Assembly: GCF_030068605.1 (NCBI RefSeq)
Contig: NZ_JASJOU010000008.1
Coordinates: 62,001 to 126,000 of the forward strand
DNA length: 64,000 nucleotides
Source: Xanthocytophaga agilis
Lineage (GTDB): Bacteria > Bacteroidota > Bacteroidia > Cytophagales > 172606-1
Direction: 5' to 3'
Every line of letters starts with the position of its first letter. Within the stretch, counting starts at the first letter, position 1. Under the pieces are notes generated by a model. The model was not told the DNA's origin. It saw nothing but the letters and a program-made list of their open reading frames with translations, and did not search any database. A program made the translations under genes and the position numbers. Below are positions 40,030-48,307 of the stretch, in pieces.

Positions 40030-43000
40030 TTAAAACACTACATTCAGGTTAAATCCGTAACGACGGGTAGTTGGGGTCTGAAGGTTAGAAGAACTCTGAC
40101 TACCTGCATATTGATCAATATCTACATCTTTTTCTTTTGCAAAGTAAAGAAGGTTACGTCCTACAAAAGATACATTAGCCTGTCTGATAAAAGTCTTAGA
40201 TAACCATGTAGAAGGAATAGTATATCCAATGACTACTTCTCTTAACTTTCCAAATGTTTTACTGATTAGATTACCCTCTGCAGTAGAGTAATAGCGACTG
40301 ATATAATCCTGCAGAAAAGTCTTTGTTGTGTTAGGGGCATATTGTAATTCATCATAGTTGGTTACCTTTCCATCTGTTCCATAGTTAATAGCAGCCCCAT
40401 TTGATATTACAACGCCCTGTCCTATGTAGGATTTTACATTTTGTACGTCATTGGCACGAGCAATACCCATATCACCCTGTACAGTAGCAATATGACGACC
40501 ACCTCGGAAAGTCTGACGTTTTACATAATCAACCATAACACCTCCTACCCGACCATCAAACTGAAAACTCAATGTAACTCCTTTGTAATTGAATTTGTTA
40601 TTAATTGACCACACCCAATCAGGATTCGAATATCCCAGAAATTGATTTATAGTAGTTTGAATAGGTCGTCCACCATTATCATTGATAATCTTACCGTCTG
40701 GGGTTCTTACGAATGCCTGGTCATAGTATTTATCTACACGATCACCAATTTTATAGAATGTATTTAATGACTTTTCATTACCATAAAACTCTTTATAAAT
40801 TTCTTTATACGTTGACCAGTTAGCAACAACATCCCATGTAAATCCATTATTTGTTTTTATAGGAGTACCTGTTACAGCTATTTCCCAACCTGTTTTTTGC
40901 GTTTTAATTCCATTAACTAAAGCATAATCATAACCTGTAGTTTGTGAAATAGGTAAACTGAATATACGCGGTCCATTGTTGTTTGTATAGTAGGTCAGAT
41001 CAAATCCTAAACGGTTTTGTAGAAAACGGATATCCAGACCAGCCTCAAACGAAGAAGTGGAAGTAGGCTTTAGATTAGGGTTATTTAACGTATTTGTATA
41101 TACAGCATATGGTTGGTTGTTATAATATTTACTTAATGAATAAGATGCAGAATTGACATAACTTGGTCCATCATACGAAGAATAATAAGCAGCACCATAG
41201 CCAATAGGATATCCGGCAGGGCCAATTGTAGAAGAAGTGCCACCATCTTTCACATTAGCATAAGATCCTCTTACCTTTAGAAAAGACATCACAGAAGGCA
41301 GATCTACATAATCAGAAATAACTGTACTTGCTGTAACAGACGGATAGAAGTAGGTGTTATTCTTGGCAGGCAATGTAGAAAGCTTATCTACACGACCTGT
41401 TGTAGACAAGTTAAGAAAACCTTTGTAGGACAGATCAAGAGAGTAATAGCCACTACCTACCTGCATCTTTGAGTTAAAATTATAAACTTGGACAGCATTG
41501 CGGGAGTTACTGAAATTATACACTCCAGGCGTATTGAGATAATCTGTTGTAGCAAAGGTAGAAGTATAATTAAATGTACGAAGACTACCACCAGCAAAGG
41601 CTGTTACATTCAAACCAGGTAATACATCTTTACTAAACCGTAATAAAAGATCTGTATTATTCTCGAATAGATTTCTGCGGTCTTCCCTATAATCTCCCAT
41701 ACCTAGTTCTCTATCATACGAAATAGCAGAATAAGGCATCTTCTCTGTTCTCAATACATTCCATGTAGTTACCTGAGTACGGAGAGTTGCCTCCAAATAG
41801 TCAGTCAGCTTATAGCGCAATGATGTATATCCATATACATCGTTTTTGTAATGTCCACGTAACCATTCTTTTACAACAAACCATGGGTTATTATAACGTT
41901 GATACTCTGCATAAATCTGTGCTGTTCCCTCCTTACCAGGCTGCCAGTATGACCCTCCCTTATCTGGATTAAAGTCATCAATATTCCAGTCGGCGCCACC
42001 CCATATAGTAATATTGTAAATCAAACTATTGGGCCCATAATTTACATCCGTAATATTAGGAGTGCTTTGTCTGTTGTAATTAATACTGGATTCCAAACGG
42101 AGCTTAGGAGAAAAGTTTATCCCGTTTGCCATGTTGAAATTGGTAATATTCAACTGAGTATTAGGAATAATGCCTTTCTGATAAGAATTAGAAACGGAAA
42201 ATCGCAGATCATACTTGTCATTACTAGATGATATAGAAATATTGTTAGTAGATAAGATCCCGGTTTGAATAAATCTATTCAGGTTATCTTTACCACGAGC
42301 TATAAAAGGAGTAGGCTGTCTATCACTGGTAAAAACAGCACCATTAGGAAATGTAGTAGTATACGTTTGTCCAGGAGTAACCGGACTATCATATTGTGGC
42401 AATAATTGTCCATTCAATGCGGGTCCCCAAATGTCATAATCTCCATCATTCTTCCCAGCACCTTTGCCATTGCCAAACGCATATACACCATGATCTCCGG
42501 GACCATACATATTCTGTGTTTTAGGGATAGCATTAAATCCCCGATCAAACATGGTACTTGAATTAAACTCTATAGAAAATCCTCTTTTATCAGAAGAACC
42601 TCTTTTAGTAGTAATCAGAATAGCACCATTCTTACCTCTGGAGCCGTAAAGAGCAGAAGCATTAGGGCCTTTTAGTACAGTATATGTTTCAATATCATCA
42701 GGACTTACATTCCATGTATCTGAGTTAACAGGTACACCATCTACAACAAAAAGCAAATCTTCATTTCCTCTAAGTACTAGTTGAGGACGGCCCAGCATTT
42801 CAGCAGAAGCTCCAACAGTCAAACCTGCCACCTTACCCACTAATGAATTGATAGGGTTAGGCTCACGGGCTTTAATCAGATCTTCCCCTTTTACTTCTTG
42901 TGTAGCATACCCAATAGTTTTTGCATCTTTTTTAATACCTAGGGCTGTCACAACTACTTCCTGCAATGCCTTTGTATCAGCCACCAAAGGCACATCTATT

Positions 43001-43308
43001 ACGGCTCTGTTGCCTATAGTTATCTCTTGTGACAAATAACCTATAAAGGAAAATATCAGCATCTCTTTTCCCTCAGGAACCTCAATAGAGTATTTACCAT
43101 CAGCACCAGTAGTTGTACCTTTTGTTGTACCTTTAACAACAACAGATACACCTGGTAAACCAGCATCTTCTTCTGTAGATGTCACCTTTCCTGTAATAGT
43201 CCGGGTTTGTGCATAGCTATCATATACCCCCAGAAAAAATACACAGAAAAGTGTAAACCCCACACACCTCTTTAGCAAAGAAAATGGGTTGTGTAAATAA
43301 TTTTTCAT
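40030..43308 (-). CDS. SusC/RagA-family TonB-linked outer-membrane protein
   Basis: This 1092-aa TonB-dependent transporter has a signal peptide, a CarboxypepD_reg-like domain (residues ~36-125: ITGKVTSTEEDAGLPGVSVV), a plug with the SusC box region (EVVVTALGIKKDAKTIGYA) and YGSRGKNGAILITTK, then a 22-strand barrel ending in NLNVVF with a terminal Phe. It imports bulky substrates with SusD. It heads the operon and is divergent from an XRE-cupin regulator. Its leader may be opposed by an antisense transcript (see 43308-43471). Confidence 0.96.
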   Translation of the reverse strand: MKNYLHNPFSLLKRCVGFTLFCVFFLGVYDSYAQTRTITGKVTSTEEDAGLPGVSVVVKGTTKGTTTGADGKYSIEVPEGKEMLIFSFIGYLSQEITIGNRAVIDVPLVADTKALQEVVVTALGIKKDAKTIGYATQEVKGEDLIKAREPNPINSLVGKVAGLTVGASAEMLGRPQLVLRGNEDLLFVVDGVPVNSDTWNVSPDDIETYTVLKGPNASALYGSRGKNGAILITTKRGSSDKRGFSIEFNSSTMFDRGFNAIPKTQNMYGPGDHGVYAFGNGKGAGKNDGDYDIWGPALNGQLLPQYDSPVTPGQTYTTTFPNGAVFTSDRQPTPFIARGKDNLNRFIQTGILSTNNISISSSNDKYDLRFSVSNSYQKGIIPNTQLNITNFNMANGINFSPKLRLESSINYNRQSTPNITDVNYGPNSLIYNITIWGGADWNIDDFNPDKGGSYWQPGKEGTAQIYAEYQRYNNPWFVVKEWLRGHYKNDVYGYTSLRYKLTDYLEATLRTQVTTWNVLRTEKMPYSAISYDRELGMGDYREDRRNLFENNTDLLLRFSKDVLPGLNVTAFAGGSLRTFNYTSTFATTDYLNTPGVYNFSNSRNAVQVYNFNSKMQVGSGYYSLDLSYKGFLNLSTTGRVDKLSTLPAKNNTYFYPSVTASTVISDYVDLPSVMSFLKVRGSYANVKDGGTSSTIGPAGYPIGYGAAYYSSYDGPSYVNSASYSLSKYYNNQPYAVYTNTLNNPNLKPTSTSSFEAGLDIRFLQNRLGFDLTYYTNNNGPRIFSLPISQTTGYDYALVNGIKTQKTGWEIAVTGTPIKTNNGFTWDVVANWSTYKEIYKEFYGNEKSLNTFYKIGDRVDKYYDQAFVRTPDGKIINDNGGRPIQTTINQFLGYSNPDWVWSINNKFNYKGVTLSFQFDGRVGGVMVDYVKRQTFRGGRHIATVQGDMGIARANDVQNVKSYIGQGVVISNGAAINYGTDGKVTNYDELQYAPNTTKTFLQDYISRYYSTAEGNLISKTFGKLREVVIGYTIPSTWLSKTFIRQANVSFVGRNLLYFAKEKDVDIDQYAGSQSSSNLQTPTTRRYGFNLNVVF

Positions 43309-43471
43309 ACATTTGGTCGTTTTTTAATGAATAGTGGTATTTGTTAAAAACAAAGAAAGCCCTGGATCACTTTTTAACTGAAAAGTGACCTGGTGTTCAT
43401 GGGAAGATGGACAAACAAAGGCTTTTGCATTAACCGGGGTTGTTGCCGCAATCCCGGTTTTTTTATAGCCT
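43308..43471 (+). ncRNA. Possible antisense RNA opposite the susC leader
   Basis: A plus-strand TACATTTG (exact TAnnTTTG) overlaps the susC start codon, with a TTG 16 bp upstream. About 130 bp further comes AACCGGGGTTG...CAATCCCGGTT followed by seven T, a strong plus-strand terminator with no plus-strand gene in front of it. Together they predict an antisense RNA of roughly 140 nt covering the susC 5' leader. Similar antisense RNAs repress susC genes in Bacteroides. It is predicted only. Confidence 0.35.
43434..43471 (+). terminator. Orphan rho-independent terminator upstream of susC
   Basis: An 11-bp G/C-rich stem (one G-U pair) is followed directly by TTTTTTT on the plus strand. It is not behind any plus-strand gene. 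On the minus strand, the same hairpin lies in the susC leader without a U-tract. Confidence 0.7.
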
Positions 43472-43544
43472 TATGAGAATAGGAAGTCTTTTATTTTATC
43501 ATAGATTGTTAGATAGAGAAGGGTAGTTTGTTTTAAGTATGGTT

Positions 43545-43552
43545 CAAAAGTA
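43545..43552 (-). promoter_or_regulatory. Candidate susC promoter -7 box (TACTTTTG)
   Basis: An exact TAnnTTTG on the minus strand, giving a susC leader of about 230 nt that contains two hairpins (including TCACTTTT/AAAAGTGA near 43364-43388). A weak TTG lies about 23 bp upstream. Confidence 0.45.
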
Positions 43553-43718
43553 TAAACTCTAAGTTTACTAATATACAACTTAATTTTAAATCATTGTTAA
43601 ATTTTGCCCCTGGTGGCAACTCAAGTTTAACTACATTAAACTATTCTTCATATTTGCATGAGACAAGAGATACCTTTTCACTGATAACCTTCAATGCACC
43701 AGTACACAAAACAATTGC

Positions 43719-44306
43719 ATGAATAATCAAATATTTATACGAATTGGGAAGAAAATACGCGAGATAAGAAACCAGCAACAGATTAAACTGCAGGAACTAG
43801 CAGAAGAGTCACAAATAAGTAAGGGCCTACTATCACGTATTGAAAATGGACGCACTATTCCCTCTTTGCCTGTACTTCTATCCATAGTCAGATCATTGAA
43901 GATTAATCTGGACGTTTTTTTTGAAGGCCTTGACCTACCCGAACAACAAAAATATATTCTTCGTCGCAAATCAGAATATACTCCTTTTGAGAAAGAAGAA
44001 GGCTTTGGGTTCCTTTATCATTCCATTTTAACCTCCAGTATTCCATCTGTCACAGTTGAGGCGGTTATTCTGGATCTTCAGCCCGGCTCCCAAAGAGATC
44101 CAGTTATAACAGATGGATATGAATTCAAGTATCTGTTAAAAGGTGAGATAGAATATCAATTAGGAGATGACGTTATTGTAATGCAGGAAGGAGATTCTTT
44201 ATTTTTTAATGGTAAGATTCCGCATGTACCTATAAATCGTACAACTATACCTGCCTCTCTTCTGGTCATATACCTTCTTTTGCCAACGGGTAGTACTGGG
44301 AATTAG
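43719..44306 (+). CDS. XRE-family regulator with C-terminal cupin
   Basis: This 195-aa protein has an HTH_3 domain (residues 6-62: GKKIREIRNQQQIKLQELAE, then SKGLLSRIENGRTIPS) and a cupin (VEAVILDLQPGSQ, FKYLLKGEIEYQLGDDV and GDSLFFNGKIPHVP). In this class the cupin binds a small ligand that controls DNA binding. It is divergent from susC, so it is likely the local regulator of the phosphonate/SusCD unit; the inducer might be the imported compound or a breakdown product. Confidence 0.9.
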   Translation: MNNQIFIRIGKKIREIRNQQQIKLQELAEESQISKGLLSRIENGRTIPSLPVLLSIVRSLKINLDVFFEGLDLPEQQKYILRRKSEYTPFEKEEGFGFLYHSILTSSIPSVTVEAVILDLQPGSQRDPVITDGYEFKYLLKGEIEYQLGDDVIVMQEGDSLFFNGKIPHVPINRTTIPASLLVIYLLLPTGSTGN

Positions 44307-44407
44307 GGTAACAACCACTATATTTACATAAAGAAGATCTGAATGGTAAGCATTTGCCTATATAAGGACAGATCTCTTCAGATAGCACAATCAGCAGTCA
44401 TACCCGA

Positions 44408-45775
44408 ATGGATATAAAAGACCTGTTTCTGACCCCAATATATTTATTGTTTATCTATGCAGTTGCATTTATGATAAACAACCGAATCCGCAATAAAGTC
44501 ATCCGCCCATATTTTATCCCTGCACTCAATGTAAAGATTATAGGAGCTATAGCATTGGGACTCATTTATCAGTTTTATTATTATGGAGGTGATACATACA
44601 ATTATTTTAAAGATAGTAAAGTTATATGGGAAGCGTTTCTGGACTCTCCATTCAAAGCCATTAGTATTATATTCACGGATAGGCAGTATGATCCCAGCAT
44701 CTATGAGTATGTAAGACGTATTTATTTCTATGTTGACCCCAATTCCTTTCATGTTGTTCGTCTTTCCGGCTTTTTTGGATTATTCACATTTCATACCTAT
44801 AGTCTGATTGCTATATTTTTTGCCATTACATGTTTTTCAGGTATGTGGGCATTATACAAAGTCTTTTATGACTTATATCCTCACCTACATAAAAAGCTAG
44901 CATATGCTATATTCTTTATTCCATCTGTTTTTTTTTGGGGTTCAGGCCTTTTGAAGGATACAATTACATTAGGAGCATTGGGATGGATGTTTCACGCGTT
45001 TTATTTTGGCATTATCAAACGACAACATATAGTAACTAATATTGTGGTTATGTTTGTAGCCATTCTGGTTGTACAAGGTATTAAAGTGTATATTCTGCTC
45101 TGTTTTCTACCTGCTGCATTCTTTTGGATTTTTATGGAATATAGAGCACGCATCCGTTCTGGCCTCTTACGGTTTATTACACTTCCCATTGTTATAGCCA
45201 TATCAATACCCATCAGTTATAGGGCTATTACAAAGATTACAGAAGAAAATACACGTTACCAACTGGATAATATTACAGCAACCACGAAAACCACCGCAGA
45301 ATGGTTACGTACTGTTGGAACCAATCAAGGCGGATCTGTATATTCACTAGGCGAATTTGATGGTACATGGACAAACATGATTTCCAAAGCTCCAGTTGCG
45401 ATTAATGTAAGCTTGTATCGCCCTTATCTTTGGGAAGCACGAAACCCTGTAATGATTTTGTCAGCCCTAGAAGCTGCTTTTTTTCTATTTCTTACTGTAC
45501 GGATCTTTCTACAAATCAAGTTAAGTCGCTTATTTCATATACTTACCTCTCAGCCTATCTTATTATTCTGTATCATCTTTGCCCTTACTTTTTCATTTGC
45601 AGTTGGAGTGAGTAGCTATAACTTTGGTACTTTGGTACGATATAAAATACCTATGATGCCTTTTTTCCTGTCAGCACTATACATCATTCAAAGTCAGGCA
45701 ATCAAAAAGAAGAAGAAAAAACGGAGAGATCCATTTATGGCAGCTCAGCCCAATAACGTTGTTGCAACAACTTAA
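44408..45775 (+). CDS. Multi-spanning membrane protein of a glycan locus, 455 aa
   Basis: About ten to twelve hydrophobic segments are visible, with a conserved-looking loop YYYGGDTYNYFKDSK after the second helix and FFIPSVFFWGSGLLKD midway. This pattern resembles EpsG/Wzy-like or GT-C membrane proteins of surface polysaccharide loci in Bacteroidota. It ends in a basic tail. It converges with two glycosyltransferase genes. The role (polymerase or membrane glycosyltransferase) is an inference. Confidence 0.7.
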   Translation: MDIKDLFLTPIYLLFIYAVAFMINNRIRNKVIRPYFIPALNVKIIGAIALGLIYQFYYYGGDTYNYFKDSKVIWEAFLDSPFKAISIIFTDRQYDPSIYEYVRRIYFYVDPNSFHVVRLSGFFGLFTFHTYSLIAIFFAITCFSGMWALYKVFYDLYPHLHKKLAYAIFFIPSVFFWGSGLLKDTITLGALGWMFHAFYFGIIKRQHIVTNIVVMFVAILVVQGIKVYILLCFLPAAFFWIFMEYRARIRSGLLRFITLPIVIAISIPISYRAITKITEENTRYQLDNITATTKTTAEWLRTVGTNQGGSVYSLGEFDGTWTNMISKAPVAINVSLYRPYLWEARNPVMILSALEAAFFLFLTVRIFLQIKLSRLFHILTSQPILLFCIIFALTFSFAVGVSSYNFGTLVRYKIPMMPFFLSALYIIQSQAIKKKKKKRRDPFMAAQPNNVVATT

Positions 45776-45821
45776 GGAACAGAATTGTACAAACCAGATA
45801 AAATCCCAGAAGCACTATTGA

Positions 45822-46937
45822 CTAAACAGTAAATAACTTAAGAAAATTATCTCTATTTCCTGTTACAGAATATATCCTCTCTATCCTTTCTCTGGAAGCT
45901 TTCCCCATTTGAGTACGTAATTCAACATCATGGATCAATAACTTCATACAATCTATCCATTCCTGAGGTTCGGAGCATAGAAAACCATCAGTCCCATGTT
46001 GGATGATATCTACATTTACACCAACGGGAGAAGCCAATGAAGGAATTCCTAAAGACATATATTGCAATGCCTTAAATCCACACTTACCACGACTCCACAG
46101 ATCATCTGTTAATGGCATCACACCTACATTCATTCTCAGCAGATCATCAGCTTCTGTAGCTTTTATCCAGGGTATATACTGTAATGAATTAAGGTCAAAG
46201 TCAGGCTTACGATCTGATATAACCAAGAAGGTAAAGGAGTAATCTTCTTCTAGTTTCTTCAAAACTGGCAACAAAAACTCCAGATATCCAATAGTAGAAT
46301 GAGTTCCTGTCCAGCCAATAACAAAGCTGTCAGTATTTTGTTCTTTTAAGCGATTGTGTAAATTTTTTGTATCAATAGTTGTAGGGTTAATAATAATACT
46401 ATTTGTATCACTTCCATTGGCTCCCTTAGCATTTCTGGCAAAATCTGCTAGGTATCTATTGCCAGCACTTATCTTCCAGGCCCATCGACAAATACTCTTT
46501 GTTTTATGGTGCCACTTTATACCTGCTACAATGCCATTATTCTCAGAGGTATTCGGTAACCATATAGCATCGTCAAAGTCAAAAATGATGCGTTTACGAA
46601 ATATTTTTGCAATGATCCACTCAATAAATGGTGGACCAACAGGGGTAGCCTCTCTATGGATAAAAACAAAGTCGTATTTATGTATAGAAAACAATAATCC
46701 TATTCGACGTAAAAACCCCTTGCCAATTCCTTTTATTTTCTTCCAAGTATTACCTGGTTTATAGAGAATATTCCATGTCTCTTCATCCATAAAGGGAGCT
46801 AGCTGATACTGCAAACCATTTTCTGGTAAGAACTCCAGATACTGTTCAAACCGGAATCGTTGAGAAGCAGCGGTGCCCGATGGGTAAGGGAATATAAAAA
46901 GAATGGAACGGATAGCTTTTGATTTCTTTTCAGGCAT
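45822..46937 (-). CDS. GT4-family glycosyltransferase
   Basis: This 371-aa GT-B protein starts at an ATG that overlaps the stop of the preceding gene by 8 bp, a sign of translational coupling. The open frame runs 39 codons further upstream inside the neighbour. The N-terminus has FIFPYPSGTAASQRFRFEQ, an acceptor-side loop; the C-terminal half has GWTGTHSTIGYL and KCGFKALQYMSLGIPSLAS, the GT4 nucleotide-sugar site. It probably acts in a surface polysaccharide pathway with its partner. Sugar unknown. Confidence 0.85.
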   Translation of the reverse strand: MPEKKSKAIRSILFIFPYPSGTAASQRFRFEQYLEFLPENGLQYQLAPFMDEETWNILYKPGNTWKKIKGIGKGFLRRIGLLFSIHKYDFVFIHREATPVGPPFIEWIIAKIFRKRIIFDFDDAIWLPNTSENNGIVAGIKWHHKTKSICRWAWKISAGNRYLADFARNAKGANGSDTNSIIINPTTIDTKNLHNRLKEQNTDSFVIGWTGTHSTIGYLEFLLPVLKKLEEDYSFTFLVISDRKPDFDLNSLQYIPWIKATEADDLLRMNVGVMPLTDDLWSRGKCGFKALQYMSLGIPSLASPVGVNVDIIQHGTDGFLCSEPQEWIDCMKLLIHDVELRTQMGKASRERIERIYSVTGNRDNFLKLFTV

Positions 46938-48171
46938 TAGCAGTAGATAGTTTCTGATATACTTCTTCATATAAATCAACTCCTTTCTCCAGATCAAAAT
47001 AATCAAGGGCCGTCTGACGTAAAGACTCAGGAGAAATCTTACGAATTTCATCAAGCCGACTGATTACTCTATCATATTCAACATCTGTAAAAGCGCTGAC
47101 TAACTCTCCTGGTGAATAATTCTCCATCAGATAGTTAGCGTCTCCTACATTAGCATTACATAGTACAGGAATACCCATAGACAGGATCTCACCCATTTTT
47201 GTTGGAGAGGATGCTTTTTTTGAGAAAGAGGGTTTAATAAAAAATAATGAAATATGGCTTTCTACTAACCGAAGTGGGACTTCCCTTCTCTCAGCTTTCA
47301 CAATTCGGATGTGGTCATTTGATAATTCATATTTTCGTGCATTATGCAAGATTATTTCAGGATCATCTGGAGTGATAAACAGAAAACGAGCATGTGGATA
47401 CTGAAGCAGAATCCGCCTAAAGAAATGTAACATCTCGTCAAGCATATACCATGTACCTAGGGAACCCAGATATGAAATCGTTAATTCATTTGTCTCTGTT
47501 ACTTCATCTTTGCGCTGAAACAGTTGTGTATCAACACAACAAGGTATTACCTGAATAGGAATAGTACTAAAGCCTGACCAGGAATGAATCTCTTGTTTTG
47601 CATTGAATGTAAGTGATATTGTATAGTCTGCAAGTTGCAGAAACTCCTTCTCTTTCTTCTTGAAGAATTGATAAACGCTTCTAAAAAGTGGATTCTTCAA
47701 ATTCCAGATACCACCTTCTATTCGTTCGTCTGCCCAAAAACCTCGCATATCAAAGATAAAAGGAATCTGAAACTTCTTTTTCAGAAAAGTGCCTACCAGG
47801 GCTGTGATATAACTACGGCAATGCACTATCTGAAAATGTTTTTTCTCATGAAGGCTAACCGCCTTGTGCCGCATCTTCCTCACATCCCAAAGTGTAGATA
47901 CTACAGGTGGCTTTTTGGTATAGAAAATGGGTTGCCAGTCAATTTTTTTCTCAAATGGTGCAATAAGTCCCTTAATTATGTCTTTTCTCTTTTCATATGC
48001 CTCTGGTTTCTCAGTACTAATAATAGTAAACTGATAGCCACGTTTAGCAAGTCCAATGATATAAGGCAACACTTGTGACTGCCCCAAAGGATCAGTTAAG
48101 CCATCATAACTAAGATAAAGAACAGAGGTAGGTATAGTAGGTGTTATAGTATGAATAGTATCTGAGGGCAT
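46930..48171 (-). CDS. GT4-family glycosyltransferase
   Basis: This 413-aa GT-B protein has an N-terminal YLSYDGLTDPLGQSQVLPYI (a loop typical of exopolysaccharide GT4 enzymes), a central VHCRSYITALVG and C-terminal TISYLGSLGTWYMLDEML and KMGEILSMGIPVLC. It is encoded directly before a second GT4 and shares its message. A terminator separates it from the upstream asparagine synthase gene. Confidence 0.87.
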   Translation of the reverse strand: MPSDTIHTITPTIPTSVLYLSYDGLTDPLGQSQVLPYIIGLAKRGYQFTIISTEKPEAYEKRKDIIKGLIAPFEKKIDWQPIFYTKKPPVVSTLWDVRKMRHKAVSLHEKKHFQIVHCRSYITALVGTFLKKKFQIPFIFDMRGFWADERIEGGIWNLKNPLFRSVYQFFKKKEKEFLQLADYTISLTFNAKQEIHSWSGFSTIPIQVIPCCVDTQLFQRKDEVTETNELTISYLGSLGTWYMLDEMLHFFRRILLQYPHARFLFITPDDPEIILHNARKYELSNDHIRIVKAERREVPLRLVESHISLFFIKPSFSKKASSPTKMGEILSMGIPVLCNANVGDANYLMENYSPGELVSAFTDVEYDRVISRLDEIRKISPESLRQTALDYFDLEKGVDLYEEVYQKLSTANA

Positions 48172-48268
48172 ACAAAGAAGAAATCATTTTAGAGGGCAAA
48201 TATATCCTTTTTACAATTCATCCTACCTGCCTCTAACTGATTAGAGATCATTGTACGGGTAATAAAAA

Positions 48269-48290
48269 AGCGCCAATATAAATTGGCGCT
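48269..48290 (-). terminator. Rho-independent terminator of asnB
   Basis: AGCGCCAAT, a 4-base loop and ATTGGCGCT are followed on the minus strand by six T, 18 bp after the asnB stop. Confidence 0.85.
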
Positions 48291-48307
48291 CTGGAGAAAT
48301 AGCAGGA

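Noticed and set aside
43323-43545. Riboswitch in the susC leader
   Set aside because: The hairpins do not match any riboswitch class I know; a simple leader or an antisense target is enough.
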